A stretch of DNA of 64,000 nt from Mycolicibacterium arenosum (lineage in GTDB: Bacteria; Actinomycetota; Actinomycetes; Mycobacteriales; Mycobacteriaceae). Positions 15,899 through 24,350 of this stretch are shown piece by piece. The notes below the pieces were generated by a model. It worked only from the letters and a program-made list of their open reading frames with translations. It made no database searches and was not told where the DNA came from. Both the position numbers and the translations under genes were made by a program. The stretch's first letter is position 1. Each line of letters starts with the position of its first letter. The stretch spans positions 62,001-126,000 of the forward strand of contig NZ_JANDBD010000014.1 in assembly GCF_024320865.1 (NCBI RefSeq), written 5' to 3'.

Positions 15899-17073
15899 CG
15901 TCTGGTCACCACCCACTGCGTCACCGGCATCGCGGCCCGCCACCCGGTGAAACCCCCGACCGGCTCACCACGATAGTGCTGGAACCGTCTCAGCTCCCCG
16001 CCATGCCTCGAATACCATTGTGCGAGAACGGCTTCCGATTCAACCGTGACGGCGTTCGCCACAAGCCTGCCGCCGGCGGGCAGCCGGTCCCAGCACGCCT
16101 CGAGCAGCCCCGGCTGGCTGACCCCGCCACCGACGAAGATCACCGCGGGCGGGGGCGTCGTGGCGAAGGTCGCAGGCGCGTCGAACCCCACCTCGACCGG
16201 CACCCCGAACGCCGCGGCGTTCCGCGTGATCCGCGTCCGGCGTTCGGCGTCGCGCTCGAAGGCGACGGCGCGAGCGCCCGGTGTGCTGCGGCACCACTCG
16301 ATCGCCACGCTGCCCGACCCCGCCCCGACATCCCACAGCAGCTCGCCGGGCCGCGGTGCCAACGCCGCCAGCGTGACCGCGCGCATCGCCTGCTTGGTCA
16401 GCTGCCCGTCGTGGGCGAACACGTCGTCGGGCAGGGTCGCACCCTGCCGCTCGTCGGGCAGGTAGCGCACCGCCATCACGTTGAGCGCGTCGACGTCGCC
16501 GGGTGGGCGCGACGCCCACTCCCGCGCGATCGCCGAGCGGCGCAGTTCACGCGGTCCACCGAGCTGTTCGAGCACGGTCACTTCGGAATCCCCACGGTCC
16601 GTGTCGGTCAGCAGCCTGGCCAGCGCCGCCGGGCTGGTGCCGTCGCGCGACAGCACCACGGCCTGCCCCCCGCGCCGCACCGCGGTGTGCGGCGGCGCGG
16701 TGACCAGGCTGATGATCTCCGTGTCCTGGACCGCCCAGCCGACCCGCGAGCACGCCAGCGTCACCGACGACACGTGCGGCAGGACGGTGACGGCGTCGAC
16801 GCCGTGCAGGCGGATCAGCGAGTTCCCCACCCCGTGCAGCAGCGGATCACCGCTGGCGACCACGTGCACGTCGCCGTCGGCGCCGTCGAGCAGCGTGCGC
16901 AGCGCGGGCAGCATCGGCGTCGGCCACGCGCGCCGCACCCCGGTGATTTCGGAGTCGAGTAGATCGAGCTGACGCTGCGAGCCGTAAACGACGGTAGCTC
17001 TTGCCAATTCCCTGCGCGACGCCGGCGCCAGCCCGGCCATGCCGTCGGCGCCGATGCCCACCACGACGATCAT
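15895..17073 (-). CDS. cobL: Precorrin-6Y C5,15-methyltransferase (decarboxylating) CobL
   Basis: Bifunctional enzyme that methylates C-5 and C-15 of precorrin-6B and decarboxylates the acetate side chain to give precorrin-8X. ATG 17073 overlaps the SDR stop by four bases (ATGA) and gives 392 residues. The N-terminal half is a CobE-type methylase (VVVGIGADGMAGL; VASGDPLLHGVG near residue 80). The C-terminal half is a Rossmann methyltransferase (LLWDVGAGSGSVAIEW near residue 245). Confidence 0.95.
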   Translation of the reverse strand: MIVVVGIGADGMAGLAPASRRELARATVVYGSQRQLDLLDSEITGVRRAWPTPMLPALRTLLDGADGDVHVVASGDPLLHGVGNSLIRLHGVDAVTVLPHVSSVTLACSRVGWAVQDTEIISLVTAPPHTAVRRGGQAVVLSRDGTSPAALARLLTDTDRGDSEVTVLEQLGGPRELRRSAIAREWASRPPGDVDALNVMAVRYLPDERQGATLPDDVFAHDGQLTKQAMRAVTLAALAPRPGELLWDVGAGSGSVAIEWCRSTPGARAVAFERDAERRTRITRNAAAFGVPVEVGFDAPATFATTPPPAVIFVGGGVSQPGLLEACWDRLPAGGRLVANAVTVESEAVLAQWYSRHGGELRRFQHYRGEPVGGFTGWRAAMPVTQWVVTRR

Positions 17074-17819
17074 CGGGAGAGCCTCCGCCAGACGAACCGC
17101 GGCGTCAGCCGGAACGCCAGCACCAGTACCGCGAGCGAGCGCGGCACCCACACCGACGTGCGGCCGGCGCGCAACGCCGTCGCGGCCGCGTCGGCCACCT
17201 GGCCGGGCGTGCTGGACAGCGGCGCGGGCGTCATGCCCTCGGTCATCCGGCCGATCACGAAGCCTGGCCGCACCAGCAGCACCTGCACCCCGGTGCCGTC
17301 GAGCGCATCGGTCAGCCCCGACACGAAGCCGTCGAGTCCCGCTTTCGCCGACCCGTAGACGTAGTTGGCGCGCCGCACCCGTGCGCCCGCGATCGACGAG
17401 AACGCGACGATGGCACCGCGGCCCCGCGCCCGCATGCCCGCGGCCAGCACCGTGAGCAGGCTGACCTGCGCCGTGAAGTCGGTGTGCACGATCGCAGCCG
17501 CGTGCGCGGAGTCCCGCTCGGCGCGGGCCTGGTCGCCGAGGATCCCGAAGGCGAGCACCGCGACGCCGATCGGCCCGAAATCCGCCTCGATCGACTCGAC
17601 GAGGCCGACGTGTGCCGCGGCGTCGTCGGCGTCGAACTCCCGCACGTGCACCGCCGCCGCTCCGGCCGCGGTGACGGCGGCGGTCTCATCCGCGAGTCGA
17701 TCGGCGCCGCGCGCCGCCAGTACGACGGTCGCGCCGGGCGCCAACCGAGTCACCAGTTCGACGCCGATCTCGCTGCGGCCGCCGAATATCACCACCGGCC
17801 CCGTGTCAGTCACGGCCAC
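17070..17819 (-). CDS. Short-chain dehydrogenase/reductase (Rv2073c-like)
   Basis: An NAD(P)-dependent SDR of 249 residues. It shows the variant nucleotide motif GGRSEIG (about 13-19), which resembles DprE2-type SDRs rather than the classical TGxxxGxG. The catalytic Ser and YxxxK are seen in FSSIAG and YVYGSAK. A short hydrophobic C-terminus (LAVLVLAFRL) could touch the membrane. Conserved position upstream of cobL in M. tuberculosis (Rv2073c-Rv2072c) argues for co-transcription with cobL, but not for a role in corrin synthesis. Start GTG 17819. Confidence 0.88.
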   Translation of the reverse strand: MAVTDTGPVVIFGGRSEIGVELVTRLAPGATVVLAARGADRLADETAAVTAAGAAAVHVREFDADDAAAHVGLVESIEADFGPIGVAVLAFGILGDQARAERDSAHAAAIVHTDFTAQVSLLTVLAAGMRARGRGAIVAFSSIAGARVRRANYVYGSAKAGLDGFVSGLTDALDGTGVQVLLVRPGFVIGRMTEGMTPAPLSSTPGQVADAAATALRAGRTSVWVPRSLAVLVLAFRLTPRFVWRRLSR

Positions 17820-17835
17820 AGCTTATGACCTGCGC

Positions 17836-17841
17836 TAGTTT
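17836..17841 (+). promoter_or_regulatory. Predicted leaderless promoter of the PPOX gene
   Basis: TAGTTT followed by eight bases and ATG 17850. It lies in the 30-base divergent gap to the SDR gene, which leaves no room for a conventional leader. Confidence 0.4.
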
Positions 17842-17849
17842 GGACCCCG

Positions 17850-18635
17850 ATGGCGAAGACAACCCGGCTGACGACCGACGCGCTGGCGTTCCTGACCGAA
17901 CGGCATCTCGCCATGCTGACGACCTTGCGCGCCGACAACTCCCCGCACGTCGTCGCCGTGGGTTTCACCTTCGATCCCACCACCCACCTGGCCAGGGTCA
18001 TCACCACCGGCGGCTCGCAGAAGGCCGTCAACGCCAGCGAGCGCGGCGTCGCGGTGCTCAGCCAGGTCGACGGCGCACGGTGGCTTTCACTGGAGGGCAA
18101 GGCGACGGTCAGCAACGACGCCGACGCGGTCCGCGACGCGGAACTGCGCTACGCGCAGCGCTACCGCACCCCACGCATCAATCCGCGCCGCGTCGTCATC
18201 GAGGTGCGCATCGAGCGGGTACTCGGCTCCTCGGAACTGCTCGACCACTCCGACAAGGACCCCTACGACCAGTTCAAGAGCCTCGTCGCGGGCGTGGTCA
18301 AGCGCAAGCAGCGGGCGGGCGACGCGACCGAGACGTGGCGGTCCGACGACGGCGGCGTCGTCACCGGCTGGCGCATCGAGCAGTACGAGTCCTACCGCAA
18401 CGGTGAGCACAACGGGCCCGGCGACTGGTACGACGACTGGCTGGACGCCGAGTACGTGCTGGGCACCGACGCCAGGATCTACGACTATCAGTCGTGGATG
18501 CGCGAGAGCGACCACGCGGCGAAGACCGCGGGCCAGACCCTCACCGAGCTCACCGCCGCGGATCTGATCGGCAGCGACAACGCTCCGTACAGCGAGTGGT
18601 CGAAGAAGGTCAGCCAGCTGCTGCCCGCCCGCTGA
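17850..18635 (+). CDS. F420-dependent PPOX-fold reductase (Rv2074-like) with a C-terminal extension
   Basis: Residues 1 to about 134 closely match Rv2074, an F420H2-dependent biliverdin reductase-type protein: RHLAMLTTLRADNSPHVVAV near residue 18, ITTGGSQKAVNA near 51, RYAQRYRTPR near 100. Rv2074 ends at about 137 residues; here the frame continues without a break to 261. The extra ~125 residues are hydrophilic, acidic and Trp/Tyr-rich (DWYDDWLDAEYVLG near residue 190) and are not a domain I recognise. Codon use stays typical across the junction, so this is not an accidental read-through. It is divergent from the SDR and convergent with the peptidase, 3 bases apart. Confidence 0.88.
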   Translation: MAKTTRLTTDALAFLTERHLAMLTTLRADNSPHVVAVGFTFDPTTHLARVITTGGSQKAVNASERGVAVLSQVDGARWLSLEGKATVSNDADAVRDAELRYAQRYRTPRINPRRVVIEVRIERVLGSSELLDHSDKDPYDQFKSLVAGVVKRKQRAGDATETWRSDDGGVVTGWRIEQYESYRNGEHNGPGDWYDDWLDAEYVLGTDARIYDYQSWMRESDHAAKTAGQTLTELTAADLIGSDNAPYSEWSKKVSQLLPAR

Positions 18636-18638
18636 CGG

Positions 18639-19796
18639 TCAGCCGACCGGCACGACGACGAGTTCGTGCGGACGGTTGTTGACCGCCTCCGCGCCGTCCG
18701 GGGTCACCACGACGATGTCCTCGATCCGCGCGCCCCAGCGGCCCTGGAAGTAGATGCCCGGTTCGACGCTGAACGCCATTCCCACCTCCAGCGGCAGGGC
18801 GTTGCCCGCCACGATGTAGGGCTCCTCGTGCACGGACAGCCCGATGCCGTGCCCCGTGCGATGCACGAAGACGTCCGCGAGGCCCTCGGCGGCCAGCACG
18901 TCACGGGCGACGGCGTCGACCTGTTCGGCGGTGATGCCGGGGCGGACCGCGTCCACGGCGGCCCGCTGCGCCCGCTGCAGCACCGAGTACTGCTGTGCGA
19001 CTTCGGGTTCGGGATCACCGATGCTGTAGGTCCTGGTGGAGTCCGAGTTGTAGCCGGGCTCGTACGGGCCGCCGATGTCGACGACCACGACGTCGCCGAC
19101 GGCGAGTTCGCGGTCGGAGCACTCGTGGTGGGGGTCCGCGCCGTTGGGTCCGGAACCGACGATGATGAACGCCACCTCGGAGTGCCCCTCGTCGACGATC
19201 GCGCGGGCGATGTCGGCGGCGACGTCGGCCTCGGTGCGTCCCGGCACCAGGAACTCGGGCACCCTGGCATGGACCCGGTCGATCGCCGCGCCCGCCTTGC
19301 GCAGCGCGTCGATCTCCGCGGCGTCCTTGATCATCCGCAGTCGGCGCAGCACATCGGTGGCCAGGATCGGGACGGCGCCCAGGACGTCGGCGAGTGGCAG
19401 CAGGTGCAGCGCGGGCATCGAGTCCGTGACCGCGGTGTGAATCGGAGGCCCGGCTGCAACAGTGAAAGCGTCGGCAACCAGTCGGTACGGATCGTCGCCG
19501 TCGACCCAATCCCGTACGGCCAGACCGAGTTCGGGGACCGCGGACTCCTTCAGCGACGCCAGTTCGAGCCGCGGCACGACCACCGTCGGCGCCCCCGAAG
19601 CGGGCAGGACCAGCGCGGTCAGCCGTTCGAAGGTCTGCGCGCGCGACCCCAGCAGGTAGCGCAGGTCGTAACCGGGCGTGATCACCAGACCGGCGAGACC
19701 CGCCCGACCCGCAGCCTGCTGCGCGGCGCGGAGGCGACCCGCGTACACGTCGGAATCGAATCGGCCCTTCGAGGCTGAAGTCACAGCGGAACTCAC
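18639..19796 (-). CDS. pepE: M24-family Xaa-Pro dipeptidase (Rv2089c/PepE-like)
   Basis: Metallopeptidase that cleaves dipeptides with C-terminal proline. It has 385 residues: an N-terminal creatinase-type domain (to about 155), then the pita-bread catalytic domain. All five metal ligands are visible: Asp in VVVDIGG, Asp in NSDSTRTY, His in HRTGHGIGL, Glu in FSVEPGIY and Glu in ARIEDIV. It starts at GTG 19796, six bases after a minus-strand TAGCCT. It is divergent from the exonuclease gene with 17 bases between start codons. Confidence 0.93.
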   Translation of the reverse strand: MSSAVTSASKGRFDSDVYAGRLRAAQQAAGRAGLAGLVITPGYDLRYLLGSRAQTFERLTALVLPASGAPTVVVPRLELASLKESAVPELGLAVRDWVDGDDPYRLVADAFTVAAGPPIHTAVTDSMPALHLLPLADVLGAVPILATDVLRRLRMIKDAAEIDALRKAGAAIDRVHARVPEFLVPGRTEADVAADIARAIVDEGHSEVAFIIVGSGPNGADPHHECSDRELAVGDVVVVDIGGPYEPGYNSDSTRTYSIGDPEPEVAQQYSVLQRAQRAAVDAVRPGITAEQVDAVARDVLAAEGLADVFVHRTGHGIGLSVHEEPYIVAGNALPLEVGMAFSVEPGIYFQGRWGARIEDIVVVTPDGAEAVNNRPHELVVVPVG

Positions 19797-19801
19797 CGCC
19801 C

Positions 19802-19808
19802 TAGGCTA
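19802..19808. promoter_or_regulatory. Overlapping divergent -10 elements shared by pepE and the exonuclease gene
   Basis: TAGGCTA contains TAGGCT on the plus strand, six bases before ATG 19814, and TAGCCT on the minus strand, six bases before GTG 19796. Five of the six bases of each hexamer pair with the other. Both genes would be leaderless. Confidence 0.55.
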
Positions 19809-19813
19809 ACGGC

Positions 19814-20797
19814 ATGTCACCAGACACCGCTGCGTCCGCCGGCCCCGTCGTCCTGCTCGACGGTGCGAGCATGTGGTTCCGGTCGTTCTTCGGCCTGCCG
19901 TCCTCCATCAAGGCGCCCGACGGCAGGCAGGTCAACGCGGTCCGCGGCTTTCTGGACGCCGTCGCCACGGTGATCACCCGCGAGCGGCCGTCACGACTCG
20001 TGGTGTGCCGCGACGACGACTGGCGGCCGCAGTGGCGGGTGGACCTCATCCCGTCCTACAAGGCGCACCGCGTCGAGGAGGAGAACCCCGGCCCCGAACC
20101 GGACGTCGAGGAGGTCCCCGACGAACTCACCCCGCAGGTCGACATGATCATGGAGTTGCTCGACGCGTTCGGCATCCCGACCGCGGGCGCACCCGAATGC
20201 GAGGCCGACGACGTGTTGGGCACGCTGGCGACCCGCGAGGAGCGCGACGCCGTGGTCGTGGTCAGCGGCGACCGCGATCTGCTGCAACTGGTGCGCGACG
20301 ACCCGGTGTCCGTCCGGGTGCTCTACCTGGGCAAGGGGCTGGCCAAGGCGATCAAGTGGGGTCCCGAGGAGGTCGCCGAGACCTACGGCGTCCCGGTCGA
20401 CCGCGCGGGACCCGCGTACGTCGAGTTGGCGCTGCTGCGCGGGGATCCGTCGGACGGCCTGCCGGGGGTTCCCGGCATCGGGGAGAAGAGCGCCGCGACG
20501 CTGCTCGCGCAGCACGGGTCGCTCGAGGCGATCATGGCGGCGGCAGGGGACCCCGGCGCGTCGATGTCGAAGTCCTGGCGCGCGAAACTGCTTGCCGCCC
20601 ATGAGTACATCGACGCTGCCGCACCGGTGGTGCGGGTCAAGACCGATGCGGAGATCGACTGGTCGACGCCGTCGGACGAGCTTCCGCTCGCAGCGAAGCA
20701 CCCGCGCAGGGTCGCCGAACTGGCGGGCGAATACGGCGTGACGTCGTCGTTACAGCGCCTTGAGAAAGCTCTGCAGGCGCTCTCCTCGAATCCTTAG
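19814..20797 (+). CDS. 5'-3' exonuclease (Rv2090-like, Pol I N-domain family)
   Basis: A free-standing 327-residue structure-specific 5' nuclease related to the N-terminal domain of DNA polymerase I; a role in flap or RNA-primer removal is inferred from the family. Acidic metal ligands are spread as expected (LLDGASMWFRSFF at the start; PECEADDVLGTLA near 133; VVSGDRDLLQLV near 153). The DNA-binding helix-three-turn-helix is GLPGVPGIGEKSA near residue 218. The last two bases of its stop are shared with the stop of the convergent DUF4333 gene. Confidence 0.93.
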   Translation: MSPDTAASAGPVVLLDGASMWFRSFFGLPSSIKAPDGRQVNAVRGFLDAVATVITRERPSRLVVCRDDDWRPQWRVDLIPSYKAHRVEEENPGPEPDVEEVPDELTPQVDMIMELLDAFGIPTAGAPECEADDVLGTLATREERDAVVVVSGDRDLLQLVRDDPVSVRVLYLGKGLAKAIKWGPEEVAETYGVPVDRAGPAYVELALLRGDPSDGLPGVPGIGEKSAATLLAQHGSLEAIMAAAGDPGASMSKSWRAKLLAAHEYIDAAAPVVRVKTDAEIDWSTPSDELPLAAKHPRRVAELAGEYGVTSSLQRLEKALQALSSNP

Positions 20798-21540
20798 CGG
20801 GGGCGGCCGACCTCGTAGGTGCCGTCGTCGTTCTGGAACGTCACGGTGACCTCGCGCTTGGTGCCGTCGATGTCGACGTCGCAGGTGAACGTGCCGCCCT
20901 TCTCGACCGGCGGGTTCTTGCCGCCGTTGCAGGTGACGTTCTCGACGTTCTTGGCGCCGTAGCCGTTCTCCTCATCGCTGAGGATCTGCTGCACACCGGT
21001 GTTCGCGGCGTTGACGTCGAGTTCGGTGGACACGGCGAAACCCGGCCACACGAACGCGAGAACGGCCAGCACGATGACGATCAGGGCGAGCACGCCGCCG
21101 CCGATGCCGAGGAGCAGGCCCGTCGACTTCTTCTTCGGCGCCCCATCGGATCCGGGGGTTGCGTACGGCGAGTACTGCTGGCCCTCGGCACCCGGCTGCG
21201 GGTACTGGCCGTACTGCTGCGGCTGGCCGTACTGACCGCCCTGCGGGGCGTACTGGCCCGGCTGCTGCCCGTACTGAGTCGGCTGCCCATAGGACGCGGG
21301 ACCGTAGGCGGTAGGTGACTGGCCGTACTGGTCGGCGGCCGGATAGCCCTGCGCGGGCGGGTAGCTGGCAGCCGGCTGCTGGTAGCCCTGGTACTGCTGC
21401 GGGTCGTACGCCGGCTGCTGTCCCCACCCCGGAGCGACGGCCGTGGGGTCCGCCGGCTGCTGCTGCCATGCGGCGGGATCACTCGGCGGCTGCGACCCCT
21501 GCCACTGCTGCGTCGGATCGGATCCCTGCGGTCCGCTCAT
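20794..21540 (-). CDS. DUF4333 membrane protein with Gln/Tyr/Pro-rich N-terminus (Rv2091c-like)
   Basis: A 248-residue protein. Residues 1 to ~125 are low complexity, built of loosely repeated YGQ/QYGQ/QQP units. A Lys-rich stop sequence precedes one transmembrane helix (LLLGIGGGVLALIVIVLAVL, about 142-162). The C-terminal ~85 residues are a DUF4333 domain with a probable disulfide pair (VTCNGG and FTCDVD) outside the membrane. GAGGGAGA is positioned before ATG 21540; an upstream ATG at 21579 lacks it. Function unknown. It follows helY by 38 bases, as in M. tuberculosis. Confidence 0.9.
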   Translation of the reverse strand: MSGPQGSDPTQQWQGSQPPSDPAAWQQQPADPTAVAPGWGQQPAYDPQQYQGYQQPAASYPPAQGYPAADQYGQSPTAYGPASYGQPTQYGQQPGQYAPQGGQYGQPQQYGQYPQPGAEGQQYSPYATPGSDGAPKKKSTGLLLGIGGGVLALIVIVLAVLAFVWPGFAVSTELDVNAANTGVQQILSDEENGYGAKNVENVTCNGGKNPPVEKGGTFTCDVDIDGTKREVTVTFQNDDGTYEVGRPR

Positions 21541-21578
21541 CGTCTCTCCCTCGGTGATTGCGAAGCGTTGGCCACACA

Positions 21579-24350
21579 CTACCCTGCATCAACAGCCACG
21601 ACGCCTCGCCGAATGTCATCGATCGCGCGTTTCGCGGTCGCCCGCAACGCGGGTGTCGGAGCCGCGTTACGCACCTGATCCAGCAGGTCCAGCACCTGCC
21701 GGCACCATCTGACGAAATCGCCGGCCGAGAGCGGGGATCCGCTGTTCGTCACGTCCGACGCATCCAGCGCCGACGCCAGATCGCCGGTCGTCGCCCAGCG
21801 GTGTATCGCGGTCACGAAGCCGGGGTCCGGCTCGCGGCTGGCCGACACCCGGTGCTGACGTTCGTCGGCGTGGATGTCCGACCAGAGCCGCTGAGTCCGG
21901 ACCAGCGCGGTGCGCAGGCGTGCCGTCGGAATCTCGACACCCGCGAGGGTGCTCGGCGTGTCTCCGCGCGCCTCGAACAGCACCGAGGACAGCACCGCCG
22001 CCAACTCCGCCGCCTCGAGACCGTCCCACGCCCCGTCCCGCAGGCACTCCGCGACCAGCAGGTCGCTTTCGCTGTAGATGCGGGCGAGCAGCCTGCCGTG
22101 TTCGGTGACCCGCGGCTCGCCGTCGCGCACGTCGATGAACCCCCGGCCGGTCAGAAGTTTGACGATCCGGTCGAACGTGCGGGCCAGCGAGTTGGTGGCG
22201 GCCGCGATCTTCTTCTGCAGCTCCTCGTTGTCGCGTTCGATGCGCAGATACCGCTCCGCGACGCGGACCAGCGCGTCCCGATCGGGCGCCCGGTGCGCGG
22301 GATGCGCGCGCATCTCATCGCGCAGCGCGGCGAGTTCCGGATCGATGTCGGGTTCACGGGGTGCGCTGCGCCCACCCCTCGCCGACGGCACGTCGAGTGC
22401 GGCGGCGGCCGAACGCAGCGCCGACGCGACGTCGCGTCGCACCCTGGGCTGACGGTGCTCGACGCGATTGGGAAGCGACATCGCGCCCAGCCGCGCCGAC
22501 GGGCCGGTGTAGTCGGCGGACGAGATGCGGCCCGCCCACTTGTGTTCGGTGAGGACGAGGGGGCGCGGGTCCTCGGAGTCGTTGGCCGCTTCGAGTACCA
22601 CGGCGAGGCCCACTCGCCTGCCGTGGCCGATGGTGATGATGTCGCCGCGGCGCAGCGCGGTCAGCGCGTCGTTCACCCCCTTGCGGCGCTCGAGACGCGA
22701 GGCTCGGGACTGCGCGCGTTCCCGCGCCGAGATGGCCGCGCGCAGCCTGGCGTACGCCAGAATGCCGGTGTCGTCGCCCATTTCGGCGGCGAGCTCGTCG
22801 AGCATCCGCTTGCCGCGTTCGACTCCCCGCACCAGGCCGACGACCGACCGGTCGGCCTGATACTGCGCGAACGACCGCTCCAGCAGCTGGCGGGCCTGCT
22901 CGGGACCCATCTGCTGAACCAGGTTGATCGTCATGTTGTACGACGGACTGAACGAACTGCGCAGCGGGAACGTGCGGGTCGACGCGAGTCCGGCGACGTC
23001 GCCGGGCTCCGTGGACGCGTCGCTGGGATGCCACAGCACCACCGCGTGACCCTCGACGTCGATGCCTCGGCGGCCGGCGCGACCGGTGAGCTGGGTGTAC
23101 TCCCCCGGTGTCAGCGGCGCGTGTTGCTCGCCGTTGAACTTCACCAGCCGCTCCAACACAACCGTGCGGGCGGGCATGTTGATCCCCAGAGCCAGTGTCT
23201 CGGTGGCGAATACGGCCTTGACCAGTCCCGCGGTGAACAGCTCCTCGACGGTGTGCCGGAACACCGGCAGCAGGCCGGCGTGGTGCGCCGCCAGGCCGCG
23301 CAGCAGGCCCTCGCGCCATTCGTGGTAGTCGAGCACGATCAGGTCCGCCTCGGCGAGATCGGCACAGCGCCGGTCGATCACCTCGGCGATCCGCGCTCGT
23401 TCGGCCTCCGTGGTGAGCCGCAGCGACGACCGCAGACACTGCTTGACCGCCGCGTCGCACCCGGCCCTGGAGAACACGAACGTGATCGCCGGCAGCAGGC
23501 CCTGCTCCTTCAGCAGGGCGATGACATCCGGCCGGGCCGGCGGCCGGTACAGCGCGGGGCGGCCCGAGCGGCCGGACCTGCCGCGCCCCCTCGGCTCCCA
23601 GTCCGCCATCCGGTCGGCTTCCCGCCGATGGGAGATGTGCCGCAGCAGTTCGGGATCGACGCGCGCGGACCCCGCGGAGAACGTGGTGCTGCGGGCGCCT
23701 TCGAACAGGTCGAAGAGCCGCTTGCCGACCATCATGTGCTGCCACAGCGGTACCGGCCGGTGCTCGTCGACCACGACGGTGGTGTCGCCGCGCACCGTCT
23801 GGATCCAGCCGCCGAACTCCTCGGCGTTGCTGACGGTCGCCGAGAGGCTGACCAACCGCACCTCCTCGGGGAGGTGCAGGATCACCTCCTCCCACACCGC
23901 GCCGCGCATCCGGTCGGCGAGAAAGTGCACCTCGTCCATCACAACGTGCGAAAGCCCTTGCAGAGCAGGCGAATCTGCGTACAGCATGTTGCGGAGCACC
24001 TCGGTGGTCATCACGACCACCGGCGCATCGCCGTTGATCGACTGGTCACCGGTGAGCAGCCCGATGCGGTCGGCGCCGTACCGCGCCACGAGGTCGTTGT
24101 GCTTCTGGTTGCTCAGCGCCTTGATCGGGGTGGTGTAGAAGCACTTCCGGCCCGCGGCGAGTGCCAGGTGCACGGCGAACTCACCGACCACGGTCTTGCC
24201 CGCGCCCGTGGGCGCGCACACCAGCACTCCGTGTCCCTGCTCGAGCGCCCCGCATGCGCGGCGTTGGAACTCGTCGAGGGCGAAGGGCAGGTCGGCGGTG
24301 AACCCGGCCAGTGCCGATTCCGGCTGTTCCACCTCAGGTGGCTTGGTCAT
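21579..24350 (-). CDS. helY: DEAD/DEAH-type RNA/DNA helicase HelY (Ski2-like)
   Basis: A superfamily 2 ATP-dependent helicase of 923 residues. Walker A is APTGAGKT (46-53), the DEVH box is VMDEVHFLAD near residue 138, motif III is LSATVSN, and motif VI is TGRAGRRGID. A DSHCT-type C-terminal domain follows. ATG 24350 is chosen because the domain begins soon after; it overlaps the tatC end by 17 bases. It lies downstream of tatA-tatC, the conserved mycobacterial order. The substrate in mycobacteria is not settled. Confidence 0.95.
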   Translation of the reverse strand: MTKPPEVEQPESALAGFTADLPFALDEFQRRACGALEQGHGVLVCAPTGAGKTVVGEFAVHLALAAGRKCFYTTPIKALSNQKHNDLVARYGADRIGLLTGDQSINGDAPVVVMTTEVLRNMLYADSPALQGLSHVVMDEVHFLADRMRGAVWEEVILHLPEEVRLVSLSATVSNAEEFGGWIQTVRGDTTVVVDEHRPVPLWQHMMVGKRLFDLFEGARSTTFSAGSARVDPELLRHISHRREADRMADWEPRGRGRSGRSGRPALYRPPARPDVIALLKEQGLLPAITFVFSRAGCDAAVKQCLRSSLRLTTEAERARIAEVIDRRCADLAEADLIVLDYHEWREGLLRGLAAHHAGLLPVFRHTVEELFTAGLVKAVFATETLALGINMPARTVVLERLVKFNGEQHAPLTPGEYTQLTGRAGRRGIDVEGHAVVLWHPSDASTEPGDVAGLASTRTFPLRSSFSPSYNMTINLVQQMGPEQARQLLERSFAQYQADRSVVGLVRGVERGKRMLDELAAEMGDDTGILAYARLRAAISARERAQSRASRLERRKGVNDALTALRRGDIITIGHGRRVGLAVVLEAANDSEDPRPLVLTEHKWAGRISSADYTGPSARLGAMSLPNRVEHRQPRVRRDVASALRSAAAALDVPSARGGRSAPREPDIDPELAALRDEMRAHPAHRAPDRDALVRVAERYLRIERDNEELQKKIAAATNSLARTFDRIVKLLTGRGFIDVRDGEPRVTEHGRLLARIYSESDLLVAECLRDGAWDGLEAAELAAVLSSVLFEARGDTPSTLAGVEIPTARLRTALVRTQRLWSDIHADERQHRVSASREPDPGFVTAIHRWATTGDLASALDASDVTNSGSPLSAGDFVRWCRQVLDLLDQVRNAAPTPALRATAKRAIDDIRRGVVAVDAG

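Noticed and set aside
18630..18645. Small inverted repeat GCTGAC-G-GTCAGC between PPOX and peptidase gene ends as terminator
   Set aside because: Six base pairs around one base cannot form a stable RNA hairpin.
21080..21520. Tandem DNA repeat
   Set aside because: The repetition comes from the YGQ/QQP-rich N-terminus of the DUF4333 protein and is degenerate at DNA level; no spacer or fixed unit as in CRISPR or VNTR.
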